Counted from the stretch's first letter, positions 1-9,235 are shown. The stretch is 64,000 bases of DNA from Corallococcus caeni (GCF_036245865.1 NZ_BTTW01000002.1:310001-374000); one strand, 5' to 3'. Notes: generated by a model not told the origin, from the sequence alone. Translations and numbers: made by a program.

Positions 1-1
1 C

Positions 2-1348
2 CTCCCGTCGGGCGTGGTGCTCACCAGCGAGACGCCCACGTTCGCCCCGGTGGTGGGCTACGAGGAGGAGCGCGGCATCGACCCGAGGGAGAACAAATAC
101 GAGCCGCGCGTTTACGCGGACGACTTCTACGAGGGGCCCACGGAGTCCGCCTGGGGCAGCAACATGCCGTTCCCCTTTCGCATCCGCGTGAGCGGCCCGG
201 AGGCCTACACGCTCAACTCGGTGGGCGTGCGGGAGAGCGACACGGTGAAGGACGGCCGGCGCACCACGGTGTGGCGCAGCGATTACCCCGTGAGCTTCTT
301 CAACGTCATCGCGGGGAAGTGGACCCGCGTGGAGGGCGCGGGCACGGTCGTGTTCCACGACCCGGCGCACGGCTACAACGTGCCGGAGATGATGCGGGGG
401 CTGGAGGCCGCGCGCCGGTACTACTCGGAGTGGTTCCACCCGTTCCCGTGGGCGGAGCTGAAGCTGTCGGAGTTCGCCGGCCTGGACAACTACGCGCAGG
501 GCTTCCCCACGGACATCACGTTCTCGGAGTCCATCGGGTTCCTCACGCTCACCACGCCGGAGTCGAACGCGGTGCTGCTCGTCACCGCGCACGAGGCCGC
601 GCACCAGTGGTGGGGCAACCTGCTCATCCCCGGCAAGGGCCCCGGCGGCAACGTGCTGTCGGAGGGGCTGTCGCACTACTCGTCGCTGAAGCTCATCGAA
701 CAGCTCGACGGGCAGGAGGCGCGCAGGCAGACCGCGAAGCGCATGGAGGAGCGCTACGGCAAGGACCGGCGCGTGGACGCGGAGCAGCCGCTGGTGAAGC
801 TGGACGGCTCGCGCGACGGCGACACGGTGGTCCTCTACGAGAAGGGCGGCTGGACGTTCTGGATGCTGGAGGAGTTGATGGGCCGCGACGCGATGCACGC
901 GGGGCTCCAGGCCTTCCTGAAGCAATACATGAACAACGCCGACCATCCCGTGCTGCAGGACTTCCTCGCGGTGATGCGCCCCTTCGCGCCGTCTCCCGAA
1001 GCCTTCGACCGGTTCACCCGGCAGGCCTTCTTCGAGGTCGTGGTGCCCGAGTACCGCGTCACCGACGCGCGCGTGACGAAGGAGGGCGGCCAGTGGGTGA
1101 CCACGGCGACGGTGACGAACGTGGGCGCGGGCCGCATGCCGGTGGAGGTGGCGGTGACGAAGGCCGCGGAGGCCGCCGCGCCCGAGGAGGCCTCCAAGAC
1201 CGTGACGCGCGTGGAACTCGACGCGGGCGGATCCGCGAGGGTGACGCTGCGCTCGGGCTTCGCGCCGGAGCGGCTGGTGGTGGACCCGGACGTGCGCGTG
1301 CTCCAGCTGCGCCGCGAGCAGGCCCAGGCCGCGCTCACGCCGCCGTGA
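2..1348 (+). CDS. M1-family metallopeptidase (gluzincin aminopeptidase), 5' end missing
   Basis: The reading frame is open to the left edge, so the start lies outside the window; 448 codons are visible. The zinc-binding motif HEAAHQWWGN is clear, followed by a downstream Glu in VLSEGLSHYSS, the HExxH-x18-E layout of M1 aminopeptidases. The part before it matches the N-terminal saddle and the part after it the helical domain, ending in a beta-sandwich-like tail. Members cleave N-terminal residues from peptides using one zinc ion. Myxobacterial versions are often large membrane proteins with ABC-2-type segments upstream; that cannot be judged here. Confidence 0.85.
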   Translation, partial: LPSGVVLTSETPTFAPVVGYEEERGIDPRENKYEPRVYADDFYEGPTESAWGSNMPFPFRIRVSGPEAYTLNSVGVRESDTVKDGRRTTVWRSDYPVSFFNVIAGKWTRVEGAGTVVFHDPAHGYNVPEMMRGLEAARRYYSEWFHPFPWAELKLSEFAGLDNYAQGFPTDITFSESIGFLTLTTPESNAVLLVTAHEAAHQWWGNLLIPGKGPGGNVLSEGLSHYSSLKLIEQLDGQEARRQTAKRMEERYGKDRRVDAEQPLVKLDGSRDGDTVVLYEKGGWTFWMLEELMGRDAMHAGLQAFLKQYMNNADHPVLQDFLAVMRPFAPSPEAFDRFTRQAFFEVVVPEYRVTDARVTKEGGQWVTTATVTNVGAGRMPVEVAVTKAAEAAAPEEASKTVTRVELDAGGSARVTLRSGFAPERLVVDPDVRVLQLRREQAQAALTPP

Positions 1349-1447
1349 CGCGATGACATGACACGCTGACACCCGTGCCTCCGAGCACTGGAGACACGGT
1401 GTCACGGTGTCGGGCCTCACCGGCGCGCGGCGCCCTCTGGGAGCAGG

Positions 1448-1464
1448 CTGGCACATCGATTGCG
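1448..1464 (+). promoter_or_regulatory. Candidate sigma-54 (-24/-12) promoter
   Basis: CTGGCAC-ATCGA-TTGC fits the sigma54 consensus TGGCAC-N5-TTGC with the obligatory GG-N10-GC spacing. It lies about 60 bases before the ATG at 1525 of the barrel protein, leaving a leader of about 50 bases. It also argues against longer starts of that gene, which would place the promoter inside the coding region. Confidence 0.6.
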
Positions 1465-1524
1465 ATGGGCCTTCCCCGGCATGGCGGACCTTGGGGGTCC
1501 GGCTCCATGACGGGGGTTCATCAC

Positions 1525-2187
1525 ATGGTCTCGATGCAGTGGAAGCTGGGTGTGTCGCTGGTGCTGCTGTCGGCGGTGGCGTTGGCGAAGGACGGCGTCA
1601 CCACGGGGTCGTTCCCGGTGGAGCGGCGCAACGTGGTGACGGTGTCCGTCCCCATCCAGAGCCTGAATCAGCTGTCGCTGGAGGGGGAGCGCGTGATGGG
1701 GGAGCGCTTCTCCGTGGGGCTGGGCGTGTTCGCGTCCTTCAACCACGACCGCTCGCGGTTCGAGGAAGCGGAGCCTGGCGGGCTGGAGGGCTTCAACCGC
1801 ACGGTCTATCAGTTCGGCGTGGCGCCCTCGGTGCGCTTCTACCTGACGGGCCGGGCACCCCAGGGGCTGTGGCTGGCACCGCGCGTGGAGGTGGGAGTGG
1901 GGCGGAGCTCCAGCACGATGGTAGGGAACCTCCCGGACGACCTGTTGAGCCATGACAGCAAAGCGGACTTCTGGTCCGTGGGTGGGTCGGCGGTCCTGGG
2001 GTACAGCGTGGTGCTGGAGCCCGGCTTCACGGTGCAGGGCGGCGTGGGGCTCGGGGCTCGCCGCGAAGCGCTCGCCTACGACTCCTTGCGCCTGGGCCCC
2101 GTGGACGAGACGAGCGTGGAGCGCATCCACCAGTCGGCGTGGTTCCTCTCCCAGCGCATCCTGCTCAACGTGGGCTGGGCGTTCTGA
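1525..2187 (+). CDS. Predicted outer-membrane beta-barrel protein
   Basis: 220 aa. A signal peptide (MQWKLGVSLVLLSAVALAK region) is followed by alternating hydrophobic/polar strands typical of a small porin-like barrel (for example VSVPIQSLNQLSLEGERV, FSVGLGVFASF) and ends in a terminal aromatic (LNVGWAF), the usual barrel-assembly signal. The ATG at 1525 has GGGGG eight bases upstream; ATGs at 1507 and 1534 are alternatives. It probably sits in the outer membrane; no specific function can be read. It is transcribed from the candidate sigma54 promoter just upstream and converges on the DUF4397 gene with 3 bases between the stops. Confidence 0.7.
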   Translation: MVSMQWKLGVSLVLLSAVALAKDGVTTGSFPVERRNVVTVSVPIQSLNQLSLEGERVMGERFSVGLGVFASFNHDRSRFEEAEPGGLEGFNRTVYQFGVAPSVRFYLTGRAPQGLWLAPRVEVGVGRSSSTMVGNLPDDLLSHDSKADFWSVGGSAVLGYSVVLEPGFTVQGGVGLGARREALAYDSLRLGPVDETSVERIHQSAWFLSQRILLNVGWAF

Positions 2188-2190
2188 CGG

Positions 2191-3678
2191 TCAGGGCACG
2201 TCGGCCTGCGTGCTCACGGTCCACGGCGTGCGCGTGGTGTCCACCCACAGGAGCTGGAGGTCCCAGCTTCCGGGCGCGGCGCCGGGCGTGTCGGTGGCGA
2301 CGGCGAAGACGCGCGTGTCCGGTTGAGGCGTCACGGAGAAGCTCGTGCGCGGCGCGCGGTTGGCGTCGTTGGACGGCACCACGCCCAGCGTGACGGTGCC
2401 ACCGGAAGGCAGCGGCAGGCCGTCCTGCGCGGTGGCGGTGGCGAAGGGCACGTCGAGGAAGGGCGCGTCCGGCAGCACACGACGCTCCGAGCCCAGCGGC
2501 CCCACGTCCACCGCGGGCGTGTTCGCCGCGGCGTGCACCCAGCGCAGGCGCAGGTTGGAGGGGTCGCTCGCGAAGCGGTCCGTGAGGGGCAGCAGCGTGA
2601 ACGGGGACGCCGAAGGCCGGGGCGGCGCGAGGTAGCCCGCGGCGACCATCAGGTAGCGCTCGCCCGGAACGAGCGTGGGCGTCGTCGCCGTCACCACTGG
2701 TGCGCTCGTGGGCCGCTCCGTCCCGGGCGCGGCGGCGAAGAAGTCCAGCGTGTACGTGCCCGGCGGCACCTGGAGCGGCGAGGACAGCGCGCCGTACGCG
2801 AGTCCGCCGGACAGCTCGCGGTCGCTGGCGAAGAGGTCCAGCGCGGGCGCGTCCGGCGACGCGTGCAGCACGTACACCGTCGGGTTCTGCCGCAGGATGG
2901 CCAGCGTCCCGTCGCGGCCCGCGGTGAGCAGGGAGAAGCCGTCGCCCGCTCGCGCGGGGGCGGACATGAGGCCGGTGGCGACGATGAGCGTGTCCGTGCC
3001 GGAGCCGGCCGCGGGCACGGTGAAGGACGTCAGCGCCCGGCCACCGGTGCGCAGGCCCACCTGGAACGCGGCGCCCGAAGGCAGCACCCACGCCTGCTCG
3101 CCGGAGTCCTTGAAGCGCGCGAGGGACGCCACCTCCACCGAGCCGTCATTGCCCAGGTCCACGTCCACCGTGGGCGCGTCCGTGCCGGCGTTGACGATGC
3201 GCACGCGCGTCTGGCCGCCGTCCGCGGGCACGGTGTTGTCGCGCAGCAGCAGCGTGCGCAGCGCCGCGTCGGAGTCGGAAGAGGAGAGGGCGCCCGCGGC
3301 CACCACCGTCCAGCGCGTCCCGGCCTCCATGCCCACCGGCTGGGACACGACGGGCCGCGAGTCCGCCGCCGCGCCCGTGGGCCGCAGCTCCACGGTGACG
3401 GCGCCCGCTTCGCGCGTGAGGTAGGGCGTGGTGGCGCCATAGGCCACGGCCCGCGCCACGGGCGTGGGGTTGCCGGCGAGGTAGACGTCCATCGCGGGCG
3501 TGCCCGGCGCGGCCTGCACGATGCGCAGCTGCGCCTGGGTGGGCGGCACGAGCACCGGGCCGTCCTGCGTCGGAGGCGTGCCGGAGTCCTCCGCCGAGCC
3601 GCCTCCGCACGCGGGCGCGAACACCCCCAGCGCCGTGAGCGCGACGACCCGCAGTGTCTTCCCCCGCATCCAGGCCAT
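2191..3678 (-). CDS. DUF4397-repeat lipoprotein
   Basis: 495 aa. The N-terminus MAWMRGKTLRVVALTALGVF ends in a lipobox (APACGGG), so it is predicted to be a lipoprotein. Four degenerate DUF4397-type units follow, each opened by a motif of the form LRIVQAAPGTPAMDVYLAG, VRIVNAGTDAPTVDVDLG, VYVLHASPDAPALDLFAS or LRLRWVHAAANTPAVDV. DUF4397 domains are beta-sandwich surface modules of unknown role. The start at 3678 has a GAGGAGGGG Shine-Dalgarno; the longer open frame upstream lacks one. It is likely on the cell surface or periplasmic side. Confidence 0.8.
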   Translation of the reverse strand: MAWMRGKTLRVVALTALGVFAPACGGGSAEDSGTPPTQDGPVLVPPTQAQLRIVQAAPGTPAMDVYLAGNPTPVARAVAYGATTPYLTREAGAVTVELRPTGAAADSRPVVSQPVGMEAGTRWTVVAAGALSSSDSDAALRTLLLRDNTVPADGGQTRVRIVNAGTDAPTVDVDLGNDGSVEVASLARFKDSGEQAWVLPSGAAFQVGLRTGGRALTSFTVPAAGSGTDTLIVATGLMSAPARAGDGFSLLTAGRDGTLAILRQNPTVYVLHASPDAPALDLFASDRELSGGLAYGALSSPLQVPPGTYTLDFFAAAPGTERPTSAPVVTATTPTLVPGERYLMVAAGYLAPPRPSASPFTLLPLTDRFASDPSNLRLRWVHAAANTPAVDVGPLGSERRVLPDAPFLDVPFATATAQDGLPLPSGGTVTLGVVPSNDANRAPRTSFSVTPQPDTRVFAVATDTPGAAPGSWDLQLLWVDTTRTPWTVSTQADVP

Positions 3679-4034
3679 GTCGAAGTCCCCTCCTCGGCGG
3701 GCCGCGGACGCGGCTCGGCACCGATGTCGACAGGGGTAAGGGTGGGCATCACCTCCACGCGGGCGAACCCCCACGCAAGGGCCACTGTCCGCCTCCGACG
3801 GTGTGCACCGGCGCACGTCGCAAGTCCCTGGCATCACGGGCGCGGGGCCTCCCGCGAAGACGGCGGGTGCGATCACCCGGGCGCGGAGCGTGACACCGCC
3901 CCGCCTGGCCGGCCGCCGCACCGCATCACCGGCCCGGGGCCATTCCCTGTTCAAAACGCGTCATCGCGTGGGTGGGGGGAACGGCGCGCGTGGGTGCCGG
4001 GAAGGGCGACGGCGCTGGTAGGGTCGGCGGCACC

Positions 4035-6068
4035 ATGACCCTCGCGTCCCTTCCGCTCATCGTGTCCCTGCTCGCGGCGCAGACGCCCGCGCCCGCGCCG
4101 TCGAAGCCGCCCCCCGCGCCGGCCGCCGCGAAGGCGCCGTCCGCCGTCCCCGGCATCGCCCCGCTGCCCGGGCTGCCCAACCTGTGGGCGAGCGGCGTGC
4201 CGCCAGTTCCGCCCGCGCTCTCCCAGCGCGTGCAGCAGTACCTGGAGTCGCGCTCCGCGCAGCTGTTGGACGTGACCGGGGATGGTCAGCAGATGCTCAT
4301 CTCCACGCGCTTCGCGGACGTCAATCAGCTGCACGTGGTGGAGATGCCGCTGGGCGCGCGCACGCAGCTCACCTTCACGAAGGAGCCCATCAACCGCGCG
4401 CGCTTCCTGCCGGGCAACCCTCAATTCATCTTCTACCTGCAGGACACGGGCGGCGGAGAGTTCTTCCAGGTGCTCAAGCTGGACCGGCGCACGGGCCGCT
4501 CGGAGCTGCTGACGGACGGCAAGAGCCGGCACGAGGAGCTGGTGGTGTCGCGGGACGGGAAGTGGCTCGCGTACGCGGGCACGGGACGCAACGGCAAGGA
4601 CACCGACGTCTACGTGGCGCCCACGGCGGAGCCCAAGCAGGCAAAGCGAGTGACGGAGGTGGAGGGCAGCTGGGCGCCGCTGGAGTTCTCCGAGGACGGC
4701 TCGAAGCTGCTGGTGCGTCAGTTCCGCGCGGCGGATGACTCGGACCTGAGCGTGGTGGACTTGAAGACGAACGCGCGCACGCAGCTCACGCCCAAGGAGG
4801 GCAAGGGCAGCGTGGAGGCCGCCGTCTTCACGCACGACGGGCAGGGCGTGTACGTGTCCACGGACCGCTACAGCGACTTCGCGGAGGTGTACCGGCTGCC
4901 GCTCACGGGCGCGCCCCCGGCGGCGCCGCCGTCGCTGACGAAGTCGGTGCGCTGGAACATCGACCACCTGGAGCTGTCCCCGGACGGGCGCAAGCTGGCG
5001 GTGGCCGCCAACGAGGAGGGCTACGGCCGGTTGTACCTCCTGGACACGCGCACGCAGGCGCTGTCGCCGGTGGAGACGCCGCGCGGGGTGCTTTCGCAGC
5101 TCCGCTTCCCGTCGAAGCGGTCGGACCGGGTGGCGTTCTCGCTGACGTCGGCGCGCGTGCCGCTGGACGTCTTCACGGTGGACCTGGGCACGAAGAAGAC
5201 CACGCGCTGGACGCGCTCCGAGGTCGGCGGGTTGGATCCGGAGACGTTCGTGGAGCCGGAGCTGGTGCGCTACCCGTCCACGGACGGCGTGAAGGTGCCG
5301 GCGTTCCTGTACCTGCCGAAGAACGCGAAGGGGAAGGTGCCGGTGGTGGTGATGTTCCACGGCGGCCCGGAAGGCCAGAGCCAGCCGAGCTTCAGCGCGC
5401 AGATCCAGCTCATGGCGACGGAGCTGGGGCTGGCGGTGCTGCTGCCCAACGTGCGCGGCTCGGAGGGGTACGGCAAGGCGTACCGCGCCATGGATGACGG
5501 CGTGAAGCGCGAGGCGAGCCTGGCGGACATCGGGGCCACGCTGGACTTCGTCGCCTCCCGGCCGGAGCTGGACGCGGCGCGCGTGGGCGTCTACGGCGGC
5601 TCCTATGGCGGCTACATGACGCTGGCGACGGTGGCGTTCTTCCCGGAGCGCATCAAGGCGGCGGTGGACGTGGTGGGCATCTCCTCCCTGCCGTCGTTCC
5701 TGCAGAACACCCAGGCGTACCGGAGGGACTTGCGGCGCGCGGAGTACGGCGACGAGCGCGACCCGGCCGTGCGCAAGGTGCAGGAGCGCATCTCGCCGCT
5801 GGGGTCGGTGGACAGGATTCGCGCGGCGCTCTTCGTGCAGCAGGGAGCGAACGACCCGCGCGTGCCGCAGTCGGAGGCGGAGCAGGTGGTGCAGGCGGTG
5901 CGCAAGAAGGGCTCGGACGTCTGGTACCTCCTGGCCACGGACGAGGGGCACGGGTTCCAGAAGAAGACCAACCGGGACCTGGCCCAGACGACGGCGCTGA
6001 TGTTCTTCGAGAAGCACCTGCTGGGCCCGGCCGCAGGGCAGGGGAGCGGGGCGGCAGGCGGGAAGTAG
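4035..6068 (+). CDS. S9-family (prolyl oligopeptidase-like) serine peptidase
   Basis: 677 aa, secreted: MTLASLPLIVSLLAAQTP is a signal peptide, followed by a Pro/Ala linker. An N-terminal beta-propeller (TolB-like blades such as LSPDGRKLAVAANEEGYGRL) is followed by an alpha/beta-hydrolase domain. The catalytic triad is visible: Ser523 in YGGSYGGYM, Asp607 in GANDPRVP and His639 in DEGHGF. This is the architecture of S9C acylaminoacyl/dipeptidyl peptidases that process short peptides. The ATG at 4035 was chosen because it begins the signal peptide; the open frame extends upstream to 3972 without coding character. Confidence 0.9.
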   Translation: MTLASLPLIVSLLAAQTPAPAPSKPPPAPAAAKAPSAVPGIAPLPGLPNLWASGVPPVPPALSQRVQQYLESRSAQLLDVTGDGQQMLISTRFADVNQLHVVEMPLGARTQLTFTKEPINRARFLPGNPQFIFYLQDTGGGEFFQVLKLDRRTGRSELLTDGKSRHEELVVSRDGKWLAYAGTGRNGKDTDVYVAPTAEPKQAKRVTEVEGSWAPLEFSEDGSKLLVRQFRAADDSDLSVVDLKTNARTQLTPKEGKGSVEAAVFTHDGQGVYVSTDRYSDFAEVYRLPLTGAPPAAPPSLTKSVRWNIDHLELSPDGRKLAVAANEEGYGRLYLLDTRTQALSPVETPRGVLSQLRFPSKRSDRVAFSLTSARVPLDVFTVDLGTKKTTRWTRSEVGGLDPETFVEPELVRYPSTDGVKVPAFLYLPKNAKGKVPVVVMFHGGPEGQSQPSFSAQIQLMATELGLAVLLPNVRGSEGYGKAYRAMDDGVKREASLADIGATLDFVASRPELDAARVGVYGGSYGGYMTLATVAFFPERIKAAVDVVGISSLPSFLQNTQAYRRDLRRAEYGDERDPAVRKVQERISPLGSVDRIRAALFVQQGANDPRVPQSEAEQVVQAVRKKGSDVWYLLATDEGHGFQKKTNRDLAQTTALMFFEKHLLGPAAGQGSGAAGGK

Positions 6069-6169
6069 CCCCCGGCGAGCAAGGGCCCGTGCTCGGGCGA
6101 TATGGCGCCGCCCCGGGCACGTTGCACATTGTCAGTGCTGGCGAAGTGCGTTCCCGGAGGGGCGTGTCC

Positions 6170-6715
6170 ATGAATCGCTACGGTCGGTCATTGCGTCGGG
6201 GTGTGGGGGTGTTGGCGGTGCTCGCGGGGGTGGGCGGCGCGTTCGCGGGCTCCGAGCAGGATGAGGTCTCCTTCAACATCGCGCGGACGCAGTTCAACCT
6301 GCGGATGACGGCGGACAACGTCACCGGACAGGCGTTCCAGGTGTCCCGGACGCCGGGCGAGCTGCGCGGCCGCGTGGCGGACGTCCCGGTGGCGCTGAGG
6401 CTGGAGGACGAGAAGGTGAAGGGCAAGCTCGGGTCCTCGGTGGTGAACCTGGACGTGAAGAAGGACGGCGACACGGTGAAGGCGAAGGGCGGCTTCGGTG
6501 GCCGTCCGGTCACGCTGACGCTGTCGCCGCGGGAGATGACGGTGTACGTGCACGACTGCACGTACCGGCTGAAGGCGAAGGAGCCGGGCCGCACCTACGA
6601 AGGGCCGCGCAGCTGCGACCCCTCGCTCACGCCGCCCACGGAGATCAAGCTGCCGGACGCCTTCCTCGCGGCCTCGCCCGAGGAGCAGGCGTCGCTGCTG
6701 CTCCTGGCGCTGTAG
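6170..6715 (+). CDS. Small secreted protein of unknown function
   Basis: 181 aa with a signal peptide (RRGVGVLAVLAGVGGAFAGS). The mature part is beta-rich with repeated short strands (FNLRMTADNVTGQAF, VPVALRLEDEKVKGKLG, VVNLDVKKDGDTVKAKG) and two Cys residues. GGAGGGG precedes the ATG at 6170; a GTG two codons earlier is possible. I do not recognise the family. It is probably periplasmic or extracellular. Confidence 0.65.
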   Translation: MNRYGRSLRRGVGVLAVLAGVGGAFAGSEQDEVSFNIARTQFNLRMTADNVTGQAFQVSRTPGELRGRVADVPVALRLEDEKVKGKLGSSVVNLDVKKDGDTVKAKGGFGGRPVTLTLSPREMTVYVHDCTYRLKAKEPGRTYEGPRSCDPSLTPPTEIKLPDAFLAASPEEQASLLLLAL

Positions 6716-6738
6716 TTTCCCCATGGGCTCGGGGCGCG

Positions 6739-7611
6739 ATGACGCGTCCCGTTTCCCGTGGAGAGCGGTCCTGGCACCGGATGCCGTCGGTGCTGGGACT
6801 GCTTTGGGTGTGCGCGTTGACCGCGTGCGCGAGCAGTGACTCCTTCGAGCGGGAGCCCTTCGAAGAGGCGGCGGGTGACGACGTCCCGGCCGAGCGCGCG
6901 CCTCGCGGGAGTCTGGTCCTTCGAGCAGCTCGCGTACTGGTACGTGGGAGGCTTCATCGCGAAGGGCATGCTCGGGGCGATGGAGGCCGTCGCGCCCACG
7001 GTGGTCTCGGTGCTCGGCAGGAGCGGCGCGAAGGGCGCGCAGTGGTTTCGCACGGTGCTGATCCGCACGCCGGCCGCTGAACGTGAAGCCCTCCAGCGAA
7101 TCTGGATGAAGGCGGAGGCGGAGGGGCTGGCGGCGCTCGAAGCAGGAGAACAGGCCGAGCTGCGACACATCCTGGCCCGGGTCGAGAAGGCTCTGCATGA
7201 GCCGCTCGACCGGCAAGCGAAGAAGCGGTTACGGCAATGGGCACGGCGTGAATACTTCGAAACCGTGAACCCCCGGCTCGCCAGGGAGCTGGGACCCTTG
7301 CGGATGGAGGAGTATGAGATCCACCACCGCGTCCCCCTGGAGTATGCGCGCCTGTTCCCGCGCATGGACATCCACCAGGGGACGAACCTGGTCGCGGTCG
7401 AACGCACGGTGCACCGGAGCATCAACCGGGTCTGGGAGTCCGTGGGGCAGCAGTCCCAGCGGCTGGACAGCAGGCGGTGGAGGAACTCTCCCGGGTGATC
7501 GACCAGCAATACGGTTCGTGGTTCCATCGCGTCCACGTCCCCGCGGAATCCGCTTCCGCGCTCGCGGAGCAGAATGCGCTTCGCGCGGTGAAGGCGCTGC
7601 TGGAGCGGTGA
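6739..7611 (+). pseudogene. Polymorphic lipoprotein toxin with HNH-like C-terminus, two frameshifts
   Basis: Three reading-frame segments join into one protein. Frame A (from 6739) gives a lipoprotein signal (LLWVCALTACASS). Near 6900 coding switches to the next frame: removing one G from the GGG there gives APRGVWSFEQLAYWYVGGF. That segment carries a hydrophobic stretch (IAKGMLGAMEAVAPTVVSVL), a helical linker and a nuclease-like motif YEIHHRVPLEYARLFP...VHRSINRVW. Near 7440-7465 coding returns to frame A (one base missing), giving GQQAVEELSRVIDQQYG...ALRAVKALLER to the TGA at 7611. Lipoprotein signal, hydrophobic region, polymorphic C-terminal nuclease and adjacent immunity gene resemble the SitA-type contact-transferred toxins of myxobacteria. 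The shifts are either real inactivation or sequencing errors. An alternative start is the ATG at 6781. Confidence 0.65.
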
Positions 7612-7622
7612 AGGGAGCGCGG

Positions 7623-8222
7623 ATGGAGTCCCCTCTCAAGGGCCTTGAGCGACTGATGGCACAATGCCGCGAACAGCGGCTGCCGCTGCGTCTGGGAACG
7701 GCCTCCACGGAGGACTCGACGGGCCGGGAGTTGTTCCCAGGGCAGCCCCTGGACCCCCTGCTCGCAGCTGTCTTCAGGCGGATAGGGGACGCGCGAGTGG
7801 CGGAGCTCGTCCTCTACCCGCTGCAAGGAGAGCACGGAGTCGTGGCCATCAACAGGACGCTCCGGGAGCGGGGAGAGGCTCCTTTCCCGGAGTGCCTCGT
7901 GTTTGGCCAGGTCCCGAGCCTGGCGTATCGGTTCGCGCTCGTGCCTGGACTCGCGGACCCGCACGGGCTGCAACCCGTGGTCTTCATCGATGACCACAGC
8001 GAAAAGGAAGTCCTGCCGGTCGCATCGAACCTCGATCGTTTCTTCGATGCCTATGCCCGGAGCATGGAAGCATGGGATGACATGGACTTCCCGCGCTTCG
8101 AACCCGAGCGCATCGCCGAGGACACCGTCCTCGTGGAGATGATGCGCGCGGGGCGCTTCGACGGACTCGTGACCCGGGACGAGGAGAGTCAGCGCTGGAT
8201 GCGCCAGGTGCTCGGCCTGTGA
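7623..8222 (+). CDS. SMI1/KNR4 (SUKH)-like immunity protein
   Basis: 199 aa, no signal peptide, cytoplasmic. The C-terminal half (VVFIDDHSEKEVLPVASNLDRFFDAYARSME) has the hydrophobic/acidic pattern of SUKH/SMI1-KNR4 domains, which neutralise nuclease and deaminase toxins in polymorphic toxin systems. It begins 11 bases after the toxin stop with GGGAG before the ATG, as expected for a toxin-immunity operon. If the toxin is broken this gene may persist as protection against kin. The family call is from pattern only. Confidence 0.65.
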   Translation: MESPLKGLERLMAQCREQRLPLRLGTASTEDSTGRELFPGQPLDPLLAAVFRRIGDARVAELVLYPLQGEHGVVAINRTLRERGEAPFPECLVFGQVPSLAYRFALVPGLADPHGLQPVVFIDDHSEKEVLPVASNLDRFFDAYARSMEAWDDMDFPRFEPERIAEDTVLVEMMRAGRFDGLVTRDEESQRWMRQVLGL

Positions 8223-9235
8223 CGCCCCGTGCGCTCTGCCTCCTCATCGCCTTCACCGCGTTCGTGACCGCTGTGGGCACGGCCGTGTGGCTCGCGTGGC
8301 CAGGCCCGGACCTCGCCGCGCAGGCGGACCTGTCGGACGACCCCGTCCACCTGAGCTTCGAAACCAGCAACGACCCGGACAGCGCCGCGAGCGAGCCTCC
8401 CGACGTCGTCGTGCTGAGCAACGGCATCCGGCTCACGAACGTCCCCACGAACTGCCACGCCGACACCCGGGGCTCGCTCCTCTGCGAGGACCGCTGCGAC
8501 GCGGATGCCGCATGTCCCGCCGACACCGTGTGCGCGCACCACCCGGACTTCGGCTTCCGCGACTGCCAGCCCCTGCACCGCTACTGCGACGACGCGTCGG
8601 ACTGCACCCCCTCCGACACCTGCCACCCCGTGGACACCTCCACCTCGAGCCAGGTCCTCCGCCGCTGCGTGCCGCGCGGAACCCTGCCGGCCGGGGCGCG
8701 GTGCACGGGCTACGCACGGGAGCTGGAGGGCCAATGCGCGCCGGGGCTCCTCTGCGTCCATGAATACTGCGGCCCTCCGTGCAACGTGCACGACGCGAAC
8801 GCCTGCGCCTCCGGCACCGAGTGCGCGCCCAATCCCTACCGCGTCCTCGGCGCCTGCGTCCCCAGCTGCCGCGACCGCGCCTGCCCCACGGGCGAGCGCT
8901 GTGAGACGGACTACACCGGCGAGGTGCCCATCTGCCGCCCCTTCATCGGGCCCGCTTGCCTGGACGCCGCGCCCTGCGCCGCGAACCAGGACTGCCTGCG
9001 CGGCTTCGCCGAGCCCACCCTCGAAACCGAAGCCTTCGAGTGCCGCGCCCGCTGTGATGACAAGGCCCCTTGCGACAAGGGCCTCACCTGCGACGAGACC
9101 AGCGGCTACTGCTTCCAGCCCTGCACCCGCGACACCGACTGCGCCGCCCCCGAGCGCTGCCACGTCCTCCACCGCCGCGAATCCCAGCGAGGCTGCGGCT
9201 TCATCGCGGAGGGGCTCCCCGCCTTCCACCGCTAG
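8219..9235 (+). CDS. Secreted Cys-rich protein
   Basis: 338 aa starting at a GTG whose last two bases begin the immunity gene's TGA (GTGA overlap), so translation is probably coupled. An N-terminal hydrophobic segment (LCLLIAFTAFVTAVGTAVWLAW) is a signal peptide or anchor. The rest holds about 35 Cys residues in repeated modules of the form C-x5-C-x4-C-x4-C (for example CDADAACPADTVCAHHPDFGFRDC split over two units), like the Dickkopf/EB-type modules common in myxobacterial secreted proteins. These fold through disulfides outside the cytoplasm. Whether it belongs to the toxin locus functionally is unknown. Confidence 0.7.
   Translation: MTPRALCLLIAFTAFVTAVGTAVWLAWPGPDLAAQADLSDDPVHLSFETSNDPDSAASEPPDVVVLSNGIRLTNVPTNCHADTRGSLLCEDRCDADAACPADTVCAHHPDFGFRDCQPLHRYCDDASDCTPSDTCHPVDTSTSSQVLRRCVPRGTLPAGARCTGYARELEGQCAPGLLCVHEYCGPPCNVHDANACASGTECAPNPYRVLGACVPSCRDRACPTGERCETDYTGEVPICRPFIGPACLDAAPCAANQDCLRGFAEPTLETEAFECRARCDDKAPCDKGLTCDETSGYCFQPCTRDTDCAAPERCHVLHRRESQRGCGFIAEGLPAFHR

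Noticed and set aside
6836..7498. Middle frame of the toxin as a full independent gene starting at GTG 6836
   Set aside because: Its first residues read as Ser/Arg low-complexity while the lipoprotein signal is in the other frame, and the coding pattern goes on in the first frame past its stop at 7498.
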